Origin: Tridacna crocea
Taxonomy: Eukaryota; Mollusca; Bivalvia; Cardiida; Cardiidae
Assembly: GCA_943736015.1 (NCBI GenBank)
Contig: OX031063.1
Coordinates: 1,717,001 to 1,781,000, forward strand
Length of the DNA stretch: 64,000 bases
Reading direction: 5' to 3'
In this document: piece by piece, positions 55,378-64,000 of the stretch
Position numbering within the stretch: position 1 is the first letter of the stretch
Layout: every line of letters begins with the position of its first letter
Notes under the pieces: generated by a model
Seen by the model: the letters and a program-made list of their open reading frames with translations, nothing else
Databases searched by the model: none
Told to the model about the DNA's origin: nothing
Translations under genes and position numbers: made by a program

Positions 55378-55406
55378 AACAGAACAGAACAGAACAAAAT
55401 TTTATT
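55378..55406 (-). repeat. Retroposon-like 3' tail on the minus strand
   Basis: Read on the minus strand: AATAAAATTTTG followed by three copies of TTCTG. The pattern is the same as at 54471 and 18883 but with a different short repeat. Confidence 0.5.
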
Positions 55407-55504
55407 CAGACTGGTACATTACATACGTCGTCTTATCCCACTACAATGCAAAAAAGTAATGATAACAATTGTCACGTGATTCCGTCTCATCGAATCATAT
55501 TTAT

Positions 55505-55636
55505 ATCTATATATGTATGTATATGCATATGCATACGCACATGTGCACAAATAAACATTATACGTATATATATAAACATACACGCACATGTAAATATATA
55601 CATTCGAATACCTACATACACATCTCTACACACACA

Positions 55637-55719
<83 letters not shown>

Positions 55720-55761
55720 GGAAACGAAAAAATATATATATATATATAAATGAGTGGGTGG

Positions 55762-55804
<43 letters not shown>

Positions 55805-55850
55805 CCTACCTATACACGTACATATACTCACATACACATAGAAGAAAAAG
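55505..55850. repeat. Compound microsatellite (TA, GA, TG, CA-rich)
   Basis: (TA)n about 55638-55681, (GA)n about 55682-55718, (TA)n again, (TG)n about 55759-55786 and (TA)n to 55802, with CA/TA-rich flanks. The open frames over it are simple-repeat translations and not genes. Confidence 0.9.
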
Positions 55851-56697
55851 CACACACACTGACAGAAAATAGTTGTCGATGCTGGTTTAGGAGAGCTCTA
55901 ATATGAAGCAAAATTTAACTCAAGATTATAGTAAGATTATGGTAAACAAAAGCTTTATGCTCAATAATTGGAATGTTTTATAAATATATAATAAATTGAT
56001 AAATAATAAGTAGGTACTATTTGTTACATTAATTTGAACAGTTCTGACATAAAAAGCTTCTTTGAAATACATAGAAAAATTTCTTAGCACATACTTATCC
56101 ACTGTTTGAAATAACTGACACAATCTAAACATTGATGGTCTAAAATAAAACTTTTTTATCAGGGTATTTAGCTCTTAATGGAGCACATAAAGGGCAAATC
56201 AACAAATTTAACAACTGAACTTTGTTTCGTGCATCTCACTTTTCTTAGTTTTTAGATTAGTGAAGCTAGTCTATAGGCATCCAGTTTGAACCAGACTCCA
56301 TGTAAACAAAACAAAATAACTCCTTGCTGTTAGGAATCTTAATTCTGTCATTATGACAACTTTGACTTAAAGTACAGAATCTTTAACATCCCAATTTGAA
56401 CTTGTCCAGTTTCAAAACAATAGACTGTACAATATGTCATTGATAAGGTATATGATGCTTGCTTATATGTAAATTAAGTGACCTATATGCAAATCAGGCT
56501 CATATCACTGATTCCTACTCCGCAGTACATAAAATATCAGTGGATCTGAAAATGATACGCCCCTGTGACTTGTAGCAAATTCCAGCTACACAAACCCTGA
56601 TTGGCAGGGAACCCTTCTCATTCCTTCAGTTATTCATTATTTAGATAATTGTGAATGTGAAACTGATATGTCAAACTGTTGTTTAACGTCTTGTATA

Positions 56698-56935
56698 GTA
56701 GCCCTTTACTATCAATCCGAGTTTTCACATAAGTGGCGAAGAAGCACTTTGAAAAGAATGTTGGGAAAAAAAGAAGAAAATGCTGGTTACAAGCATTTTC
56801 CCTTTCTCTCACGTTATTTTCAACCCCTTTAGAATATGTTTCATCAATTTAGTTACATTGAGAACTTAATCGTCTGGAACAGCTTTTAATGTGGAGGGCC
56901 GTAAAATGTTTCGTTTTGTAAAGAGTTATATAGTC
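56698..56935. repeat. Fold-back family copy (counterpart of 38500-38736)
   Basis: The centre is GAAAATGCTGGTTACAAGCA followed by TTTTCCCTTTCTC. The left end GCCCTTTACTATC is degraded. Confidence 0.6.
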
Positions 56936-56954
56936 AACTATTGCATCCTGTTCT

Positions 56955-57193
56955 CTTAACCCTTTATCACAAAATGACAACTTTTAATCTCCCTGAGGAA
57001 GAAGCCTTTTGAAAACATTGTGTGAAAAGGAGAAAATGCTGGTAACCAGCATTTTCTCCTTTTCTCACAACGTTTTCTAGTTTTCTACTCTATCAAAGCA
57101 AAATTGCAGCATTTGAGCCACTTTGAAATTGCGATCTGCAAATGCTTTCACTTTGGATAGATCTAAAATTTTGCTAGGTGGTAACGGGTTAAT
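56955..57193. repeat. Fold-back family copy, best preserved centre
   Basis: GGAGAAAATGCTGGTAACCA continues as GCATTTTCTCC, a perfect central palindrome. The ends are TTAACCCTTTATCAC and GGTGGTAACGGGTTAA. Confidence 0.78.
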
Positions 57194-58150
57194 TAACAGT
57201 ATGATTCAAGCTAGTCCTCAACCCACTAAAAAAAGTTAAATAAAACTTTCTGGCGGATGTTGAAAACATGAATATTGTTAATTCAAGGTTATATTTTTGA
57301 AAAAAAAAAAATAACAAACAAACAAATAAATCCCATTATCGATTAGTATAGATCCAAGATCAGATTGTACAGCCTGATCTTGTTCCACACTCTCAGTCCA
57401 CTCCTCTGTTCAGAAAGACATCTTTTAAAATCCTTGTTGAAAATTGTTGAAACATCATCCATGTATTCCTTACGATAGTCCACCGATAAAGATTCTTTTT
57501 TCATTTGATGCCGTGTCATCAGAAAAGGGGGCTTGATGTATATTTCTATTATAGACTGATATCTCTTTAAGTACTGGACAAAATTTTATGAAACTTCATA
57601 TTCATTTTGTTTGTCATAGCCGCAAATAATCATATTTGTTTTATCTTTTCTTTATGCAATGGAAATAATTAAAGGGCGAGGTGTACCTTCAAAATTTACC
57701 TCTTATTTGTTTCTATCTAAAAAATTCTTTTTAGGCAGGAGATTTCATCTCAACAAAATAACCTGCTTTAAATTGAAAGCTGAGAAACTGAAGTTTGTTC
57801 GTAATATTTCTTGTTTAGAGAAGAAAATAGTCAAGAGTGTCGGGTAAAGCCAATGGATTGAACTCCATCTTAATTGAACCAGATTGGATTTGAAAACCAG
57901 ATTGAACCGATGGGCCTGGAACGGATTCAGAAATCAAATATGAAAATATTTCTTCTGTCTGGTATAAATCAACAAAGATTTACATTTACCATAGCCACTT
58001 ACTAGTTTCAAATTCGCTAGTCTGTCAGTACTTTCAGTACTTTGATTTCCTCCCCCCCCTCCCCCCCCCAGGTTAATAATGCAGTTTATGATAATGTTTA
58101 CGTTTCTTATTAATTATTCATTGTGTTCTAGTAAATGTTCACGCTTTTTG

Positions 58151-58417
58151 AGCCCGCCCTAATCGCTCATTGGTGAGCATGTCGGACTCATGACCTAGTG
58201 GTTGTGAGTTCGATACCCGGTTGAGGCGAACTTTCTTTCCAGCGTAGTTTCGCCTCTCACCTCTGCTGAAGCATGTGAGAAAAGTAGTCGGTGGCTTTGG
58301 AAAGAAAGCTGTGTTAGTACTTGTATAAAAAAAAAAGGAAACACATGTGCGTCACTGATAGCTATGATATGACATGTTAAAGTGGGGTTATAAAACCCCA
58401 ATATAATCAACCAACAA
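58151..58417 (+). repeat. tRNA-derived SINE
   Basis: The head resembles tRNA-Met: TCGCTCATTGGTGAGCATG (box A) and GTGAGTTCGATACCCGG (box B, about 58204-58220), with CAT in the expected anticodon region (GGACTCATGACC). The body has CTCTGCTGAAGCATGTGAGA and GTGTTAGTACTTGTAT, and the 3' end is GTTATAAAACCCCAATATAA followed by TCAACC. The layout of head, body and ATCAACC-type tail is typical of mollusc SINEs. Confidence 0.65.
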
Positions 58418-59119
58418 TTGACCCTTTTTGAAGAATGTGTGTTTGTTATATATCTATATATAAACATAAAATATGGTCCACTGGCATACTATATATTTGC
58501 TGTTTCATAGATGGCATACTGTTTTGGCTCACCTTGCTGACATATAGTGATAGACTGTTGTCTGTCCGTCCATATGTAATGAACGTTTGCCTTAATCAAC
58601 TTTTTCTAAAACTGTAGCTAGGCTTTCGATGTTATTTATGTAACATAAAGTTTCCTGTTTACTGTGTATACCATTTTTTTTATCTTCAACATGTGCAAAA
58701 AAGTATAGCGTGACGTCATATAAGACATAACTTCATACTTCTTTCATAGCATTGAATCAGTTTTTTTTTAGAAACAACCTCTAGTGCATGTATGGTTTAG
58801 AATCTCATGACGGAAAAATTATTGACATATTGTATTTTTTTTTTATAGAAATATGAAATTTCTCACCGGCGCTTAAGATAAATTTATTTAAATTCGTCTA
58901 CAAAATACACCAATAGGCCGGCCAGAATGATCTTTATGTGCCCCTATTCCACAACTTCTCTGCGGAAATAATTTACAGAGGACAACTTAAAGGTGGCCAT
59001 TGGAACTTTTTATTTAACAGGGTAGAAAAGTAAAGATTAGAATTGAAATAAAAATGATGGTATCTAGCATTTTTCTCCTTTTCCTACAATGTTTTCAAAT
59101 ATTGTTTTACTTGTGGTAG

Positions 59120-59400
59120 TTGAAAGTGCCTGATAAAGAGTTTAGGAAAAGTCTTGAAAATATCGAAGGAAAAAGAGAAAATACTTTAAACCTACATTTT
59201 CTGCATTGTTTCATTGTCTTTAAAATCAAATCCAACAATATGCCCCACATTTTCTTTGTCGTCTGCAAATACCTTGGATTTGAACACGCAAAAAACCTTG
59301 TCGTCTGGTTAGATTTATTCTTTCAATTTAGATACTTCAGTTGTATCGAGAACCTTAATGATAAATCTTTGATCATACAGTGCACATTTAGATTTGTCCA
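59120..59400. repeat. Fold-back family fragment
   Basis: GAAGGAAAAAGAGAAAATAC, CATTTTCTGCATTGTTTC and TTGTCGTCTGCAAATACCTT are the centre and right part in decayed form. The 98-codon frame over it is not supported as a gene. Confidence 0.4.
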
Positions 59401-59447
59401 ATACATTTGCAGATGACAGATTTAGTTTGTCTTCAGCGAGGGGAACC

Positions 59448-59710
59448 TTAACCCTTATGCTGATAGGTGCGACTCACTGAAATTTTGCACAGTGTCGATC
59501 ATGATCAGACTGCACAGAACACGCAGTCTGATCTTAGATCTATATTATCTGATATGGAGATAAGGATAAAGAGTTGGTGAAGTACTGGTAACAAGCGTTT
59601 TACAGTGAGAGATCATTCATTTCGTCAATATGTTTTTTTAGTTTTGTAGTCCACAAATGCTTTCAATTTGGACCAGTCTAATATTTGTCCTTTGTTTAAT
59701 AGTTAAGCCC
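59448..59710. repeat. Fold-back family copy, decayed, first of a cluster
   Basis: It starts TTAACCCTTATGC and ends with AAATGCTTTCAATTTGGACC ... TTGTCCTTTGTTTAATAGTTAA. The central palindrome is partly lost (CTGGTAACAAGCGTTTTAC). Confidence 0.5.
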
Positions 59711-60270
59711 TTTACTTTTTGTAACATGTAGTAAGCAATGAAAATAGTTGGTTAACACTTTACAAAATGTAGGCGGCCTTGAAAGCTTCAGGTAAAGTAT
59801 GGAATATTTTAACTTTATATTACACCACAACAATTTAACCCTTTAACTCTTTACCAAACGACAAATTTTTGGACTAGTCCAAATTGAAAGCATTTGCAGA
59901 CGATAAAATAAGCGTGAATCAAACATTTAATTGTGAATTGGAAAGGGTAGAAATCATTGTGGGAAAATGAGAAAATGCTGTTAAACAGCATTTTCTCCTT
60001 TTCCTACAATGTTTTTTTACCCTTCAAGAACAAGTTTCAATTTTTTTAATCACAAAAATAGTTTTGTAGTACGCTAATGCTTTCAATTTGGACCAGTCTA
60101 ATATTTGTCCTTTGGTTAATAGTTAAACCCTATTTTGACATACTTTTTGTAACATGTAGTAAGTGATGAAAATAGTTGGTTAACACTTTACGAAATGTAG
60201 GCGTACTTGAAAGCTTCAGGATGAAATATTTTAACTTTTTATTACACCACAACAATTTAACCCTTTACCA
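59640..60270 (+). repeat. Tandem duplication (about 420-bp period) carrying fold-back ends
   Basis: 59640-59850 and 60062-60270 match closely: TTTGGACCAGTCTAATATTT, TAACATGTAGTAAG, GAAAATAGTTGGTTAACACT and TTACACCACAACAATTTAAC. The repeated segment holds one fold-back right end plus a roughly 125-bp spacer. Confidence 0.75.
59843..60127. repeat. Fold-back family copy with long outer arms
   Basis: The left outer arm (CTTTACCAAACGACAAATTT, GGACTAGTCC, AAATTGAAAGCATTTGCAGA) pairs with the right outer arm (GCTTTCAATTTGGACCAGTC, TTGTCCTTTGGTTAATAG). The centre is GAGAAAATGCTGTTAAACAG / CATTTTCTCC. This copy shows that the family folds back along nearly its full length. Confidence 0.75.
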
Positions 60271-60486
60271 CACAGTCCCTATCATTAACGAATATAAAAA
60301 GAGAGGGCCTTTGAAAATTTTGTGGTCAAAGGAGCAAATGCTGGTAAACAGCATTTGTTCCTTTTACCACAAGGTTTTCTACCACTTTAAACACAAATTT
60401 TATCATCTGAGCCAAATTTTACCTGTCGTCTGCAAATGTTTTCAATTGGACTAGTCAAAAACTTTGTCCTTTATTAAAGAGTTGAG
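60257..60486. repeat. Fold-back family copy
   Basis: TTAACCCTTTACCACACAGT is at the left, the centre is GAGCAAATGCTGGTAAACAG followed by CATTTGTTCC, and the right end is GGACTAGTC ... TTTGTCCTTTATTAAAGAG. The matching changes on both sides of the centre (GAGCAAATG and CATTTGTTC) keep the pairing. Confidence 0.72.
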
Positions 60487-60559
60487 ACGAGTACAACTTG
60501 ATCCAAAGCTTTTGCAAACAACAAATAAATTCTGCACGAATTATATTATACGTACTTGT

Positions 60560-60725
60560 ATAAATGGTAACCAGCATTTCTTCATTTCCCGCAATGTTTT
60601 CCAAAGCTTCAGTACAAGAGCCGTTTAAGCACAAAATTGTTGGGCAAAGTATTCTACCTTTCTGAAGATAAATTCTATCATTATCACTGCATCTAAACTG
60701 TCGTCTGCAAATGTTTTCAATTCAA
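60560..60725. repeat. Fold-back family fragment
   Basis: GGTAACCAGCATTTCTTCAT and CTGTCGTCTGCAAATGTTTT are the right half of the family unit. Confidence 0.5.
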
Positions 60726-60819
60726 ACGAGACCCATATCGGGATGGGAAAGTAAGCAATAATTGTTTTGGTAGACTGCACGGAAAAATGTCAGAAATCAG
60801 ACCTGTATCAAATAAGGTC

Positions 60820-62778
60820 TTACAGTCTGGGAAAGATAGATTTTGATAAGAATTTGGGAAATACCACAAGTTTTAAAATCCGAGTGGTTTAGAGTAAAGA
60901 GGTACATCACGACGACACAAGGAAGTTTGAAAACGCATTTATCGTATGAAATACAAACACCCAATGATAACGACGTCACCGGACAAAGTGCACAAGGCGG
61001 AACTTTGTATGCATTTATGGTTTTGTAAAGTAAATTTCTAATCATGTTTTTTTCTTTTCTTCTGCTTCTATTCATTTCTTTCTCGTTTTGGTCTTTTATT
61101 TTCGGATATTTCTTTTAGATTCTTATTTTAAATCCATATTTCTCTTCACTTATCCCTTTTCCATACAATTCAGAGTATTCTCAACCCTGTCAAAAAGGCT
61201 TTTGAATACTTTACTGAAAAAGGAGAAAATGCTAATAGTCAGTGTTTCCCTCATTTCTCGTGTGTTTTACGCAGGCAAAATCTATCATTTGACCCTCATT
61301 TGATTTGTCCTCTGTAATTGATTTCAATTCAGAGAGGTCTGTAATTTTCTTGTCTGATAACGTGTTCTTCTGTTTTGTTTGTCATCTCTGTGTCGGAACG
61401 TATATTGTTAGAGTCAGTTTTGCTTATTTCATGCGAAAGGTGTTTTGTTAATAACTACAAAGGACATTGCCTAGCTGGCTGTTACGGTCGGACAAATCTC
61501 TAAATCGCTTCATTGTTAAAAGGTACTTCTAAGATTTTAATAATGATATCAGTTTTTAAACAAATGCTGGTCTTTACCAACTATAGTACGGCAATAGTTT
61601 GTATGCCACCATATATAAGACCGGGAGATCAATGGTTTATAAAAAAAAAAAGCTCTGTAATCGTAAATACATGTATGTTCTCCGTCAGCTCAGAAAAAAA
61701 TATAGTTGAACCTAGTCTGATTTTTTTTTAAAGTTTCCCTTGTTGTTTCTAATTCTCTCTGTCAATGTTTTCCTCCGGTGTAAAGACCGTCTCGCTTTTG
61801 CCTTAGTTTTTTAACCATGTGCACAAAAATTATCTCTCACCCGTAATTATGAACTAAGTCTTTGGTTCTCAACCGAGCTTTGCTGTATTTTATTACTCCA
61901 GAAAAGGAGACTGAAAAATAATAATAATGATAAAGAATAATAAAAGCCTGAGCAATAGGAGGAAAAAAGCATAGGGCCATGATCTTCTTGCTCCACAAAT
62001 ACGTGTACCCTGTTCAAAACAATCACCATTATTCTATTCTGTACCTCAGCAATATTTTATATACCTTCTGCTAATACTTTTGATATGATGGAGCCTTAAA
62101 CTGCAATGATCGCTAGGTAGTATCAATGAGTATGCATCCTTTTTATGTTTCAAACTGAATAGTTATATACACGAGTGATGAGTATACATTTTCATGTGAC
62201 TGAATATGAAATAACAAAAGTGTAAAGATATTCATAAATTCGTGCTAGATACCAAGACAACAAGTAATGCAGTTCAAAGAAGCCTCTAAACTGGATATGC
62301 CATTTCATATAATGGTTTTACATTCGAATGATTATGAAATTGTCAAGAGACAGAGGGAGAAAGAGATTATCTCTCCGGGTAAAATTTATCTTCCTATCCG
62401 TCACAGTGGTGACGTACAAAGTAGTCCGAGATTTATGTAAATGTGTTTGCGTGGATCAATAATTCATACTAGGAAGTTGTAAATTTTAAATCTTTCAATG
62501 AAGACAACAGCTGAGACTTGTCCAAATTGAAGGCGAATATAGACAAGATAAAATAAATGTTTCATGGATAAGACGATCACTATTTTTCAAAAGCGATCTT
62601 CCGATGCATCTAAGACCCTTCGAACATTTATTTCGTCGAGTAGATACGCTAAATGTGCAAATAAAGAGACCTAAATCCTAAAGCTTCAAACTGACTTTGA
62701 AAACTTATTTGTGCATATGCAATTCTTACTTTTGCGAATTGTTCAATCATATTTCTGAACTAAATGAGCCATGCTTTT
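60820..62778. repeat. Duplicated block A, copy 2
   Basis: This is the counterpart of 4585-7893 without the 1.37-kb insertion; the empty site reads TTTCCCTCATTTCTCGTG at about 61244-61261. No coding sequence is seen. Confidence 0.8.
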
Positions 62779-62866
62779 CACGATGCATGTTAACAAGCAA
62801 GTCACCACATGAATATAGGATCTGACATGTATTGGTCTTTGAGATAAAATTCTATTAAACGAGTCT

Positions 62867-62915
62867 ACAAAAATGTTATTAAGCGAGTATTTTGCGAGCT
62901 TAATAACATTTTTGT
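62867..62915. repeat. Perfect hairpin, 18-bp arms
   Basis: ACAAAAATGTTATTAAGC and GCTTAATAACATTTTTGT are exact reverse complements with a 13-base loop. Confidence 0.8.
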
Positions 62916-63270
62916 GGAAGAGTTTATTAAATCTATACCTAAAGCTAACGAGTGTCAGACTCTTTTATCACATAACTGTATTACAAGAATTACAGTCCAT
63001 AATATATTAAAACAGAAGCATACATGTAGAACGTGTAACGAAATTTACAGTAAACCTAGTTGTTACTTTGACAGATAGATTATGAAGGACAAATAGGTCC
63101 GAAAAAACTTGCAACACATTGATGTTGGTTCTAATCTTTACTTGTAAATCAACGGCTTTATCATGATTAGCCACAGAATGTATTGACCACTAATTATCTT
63201 CAGGAACTTATGTCAGCAATGTTTTAAAGTTGAAGCATATAAATACAGAGTGTCGACCAAATCGGCACTA

Positions 63271-63304
63271 TTTTCTTATCTCACACGTGTGTGAGACAAG
63301 AAAA
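63271..63304. repeat. Near-perfect palindrome without loop
   Basis: TTTTCTTATCTCACACG meets its reverse complement TGTGTGAGACAAGAAAA with one or two mismatches and essentially no loop. Confidence 0.75.
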
Positions 63305-64000
63305 TTCGTAACCACTGTATTACATTGAAAACAAGGGGAGTTATGTGATAGTAAGAGATCCATAAAATCCTTTTAGTACGATAACCGACTAAATAATGAG
63401 GTACGTATAATGGTCATTTGATCTGAAGAAAATTGTCATGTAGCAAAACAATTCGGAGCAGATCAGCCTACCCGTACTTTGCAGGCTGAAATAGATCAAT
63501 ACTTTTTTGAAAAAATATTAAGCCCCTTTTCACAGACCATCGCTCAAATCGTTGAAATAATACGTAGATCAAGATCAGACTCCACTGATGATGTGGTTTC
63601 GTCGTTGTTTGAATATTATTTCCTATCTTTTGTGAGAATATATAACAAAGCAGGAACCATATTGTAATGTCTTTTTCTACTTAGTCGGACACGACACTAC
63701 AAGCTTAACAAAAAATAAACAATTTATAGACGACAAACAACTATGAATATGTATTTTTTTTCAAAGGGTAAAACAACACTTTGGGAAAAGAGAACTCTGC
63801 TGGCTAACGGCATTTTTCTCTTTTTAACTGTGTTTTCTTAGCATGCTTCTGTATAATATAGTACACTCGGGGTCAGTTGTCAAAGCAATATTTGTCTAAG
63901 TGTTAAACTTACAGTATATGAAAGCCTTATGATTGTATAATACACGTGATTTCAGAAAGAAGTACAACATCTGAAATACCAGTTTTAGACTCCTTTACAT

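Larger units (their letters stand above)
56290..58047. repeat. Duplicated block B, copy 2
   Basis: It matches 38050-39822 in order and orientation, including two fold-back copies (56698-56935 and 56955-57193). The match ends at ACTTTGATTT, after which this copy runs into a C-rich tract (58049-58071). Confidence 0.85.
62779..64000. other. Non-coding right edge of the window
   Basis: Two strong hairpins (62867-62915, 63271-63304) and a fold-back family fragment (about 63715-63845: GGGAAAAGAGAACTCTGCTG then GGCATTTTTCTC) are present. The 62-codon frame at 63479-63667 has no domain. Confidence 0.5.

Noticed and set aside
55446-55855. Open frames of 94-131 codons over the microsatellite
   Set aside because: They are translations of TA, GA and TG runs (Tyr-Ile, Arg-Glu, Val-Cys).
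58049-58071. C-rich tract as a regulatory site
   Set aside because: It is a simple homopolymer-like run at the border of a duplicated block with no gene nearby.

Overview
This is eukaryotic, AT-rich, intron-containing and repeat-dense DNA. The repeat content suggests a marine bivalve mollusc: repeats with CTCACCTGAG ends, a repeat with GGATCCAGG ends, SINEs with ATAATCAACC-like tails, Gypsy elements, an I-type LINE and a pogo transposon. The fucolectin/EGF/transmembrane gene also fits. The species assignment is inference from repeat style; nothing in the window proves it.

Only one host gene can be assembled with confidence. It has six exons on the + strand (31580 to 53145). Exon phases match at every junction (1,1,1,1,2) and all introns have GT..AG ends. 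It encodes a 301-residue type I membrane protein: signal peptide, one F5/8C-like fucolectin (FTP) domain split over two exons, one eight-cysteine EGF-like module, a transmembrane helix and a short tyrosine-rich tail ending in two Y-E-x-P motifs. This layout suggests a lectin-type surface receptor. The names of its ligand and partners cannot be read from the sequence.

Almost everything else is mobile DNA. 1-3713 is the 3' part of a Ty3/Gypsy element whose integrase lies upstream of the reverse transcriptase (Gmr1-like order), with PPT and 3' LTR. 4585-7893 is a block duplicated at 60820-62778; the first copy carries a 1.37-kb inserted non-autonomous element (second copy at 47146-48257). 9945-14546 is a decayed Gypsy element on the minus strand with both LTRs and a GTTAC target duplication. 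14822-17674 holds remnants of a non-LTR retrotransposon. 19858-20735 is a large inverted repeat. 22280-29611 is an I-type LINE with ORF1, a broken ORF2 (endonuclease, RT, RNase H) and a structured 3' region ending in an ATGA repeat.

From 31.6 kb rightwards the receptor gene's introns hold a GGATCCAGG-ended element, a near-perfect palindromic MITE (32106-32307), a pogo-like transposon with a C-terminal zinc-finger region (35185-37813), duplicated block B (38050-39822, second copy 56290-58047), a small element with GCTCCCCGAA ends, SINE-like elements and two face-to-face GGACATCTGCCCC minisatellite arrays (49211-50107). 53146-64000 is non-coding as far as I can see: retroposon tails, microsatellites, a SINE, block copies and hairpins.

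The most striking non-genic feature is a family of about 230-300-bp fold-back sequences. They have TTAACCCTTTACC-like ends and a central GAAAATGCTGGT/ACCAGCATTTTC palindrome. About twenty full or partial copies are scattered over 19-64 kb, several inside the introns of the receptor gene.
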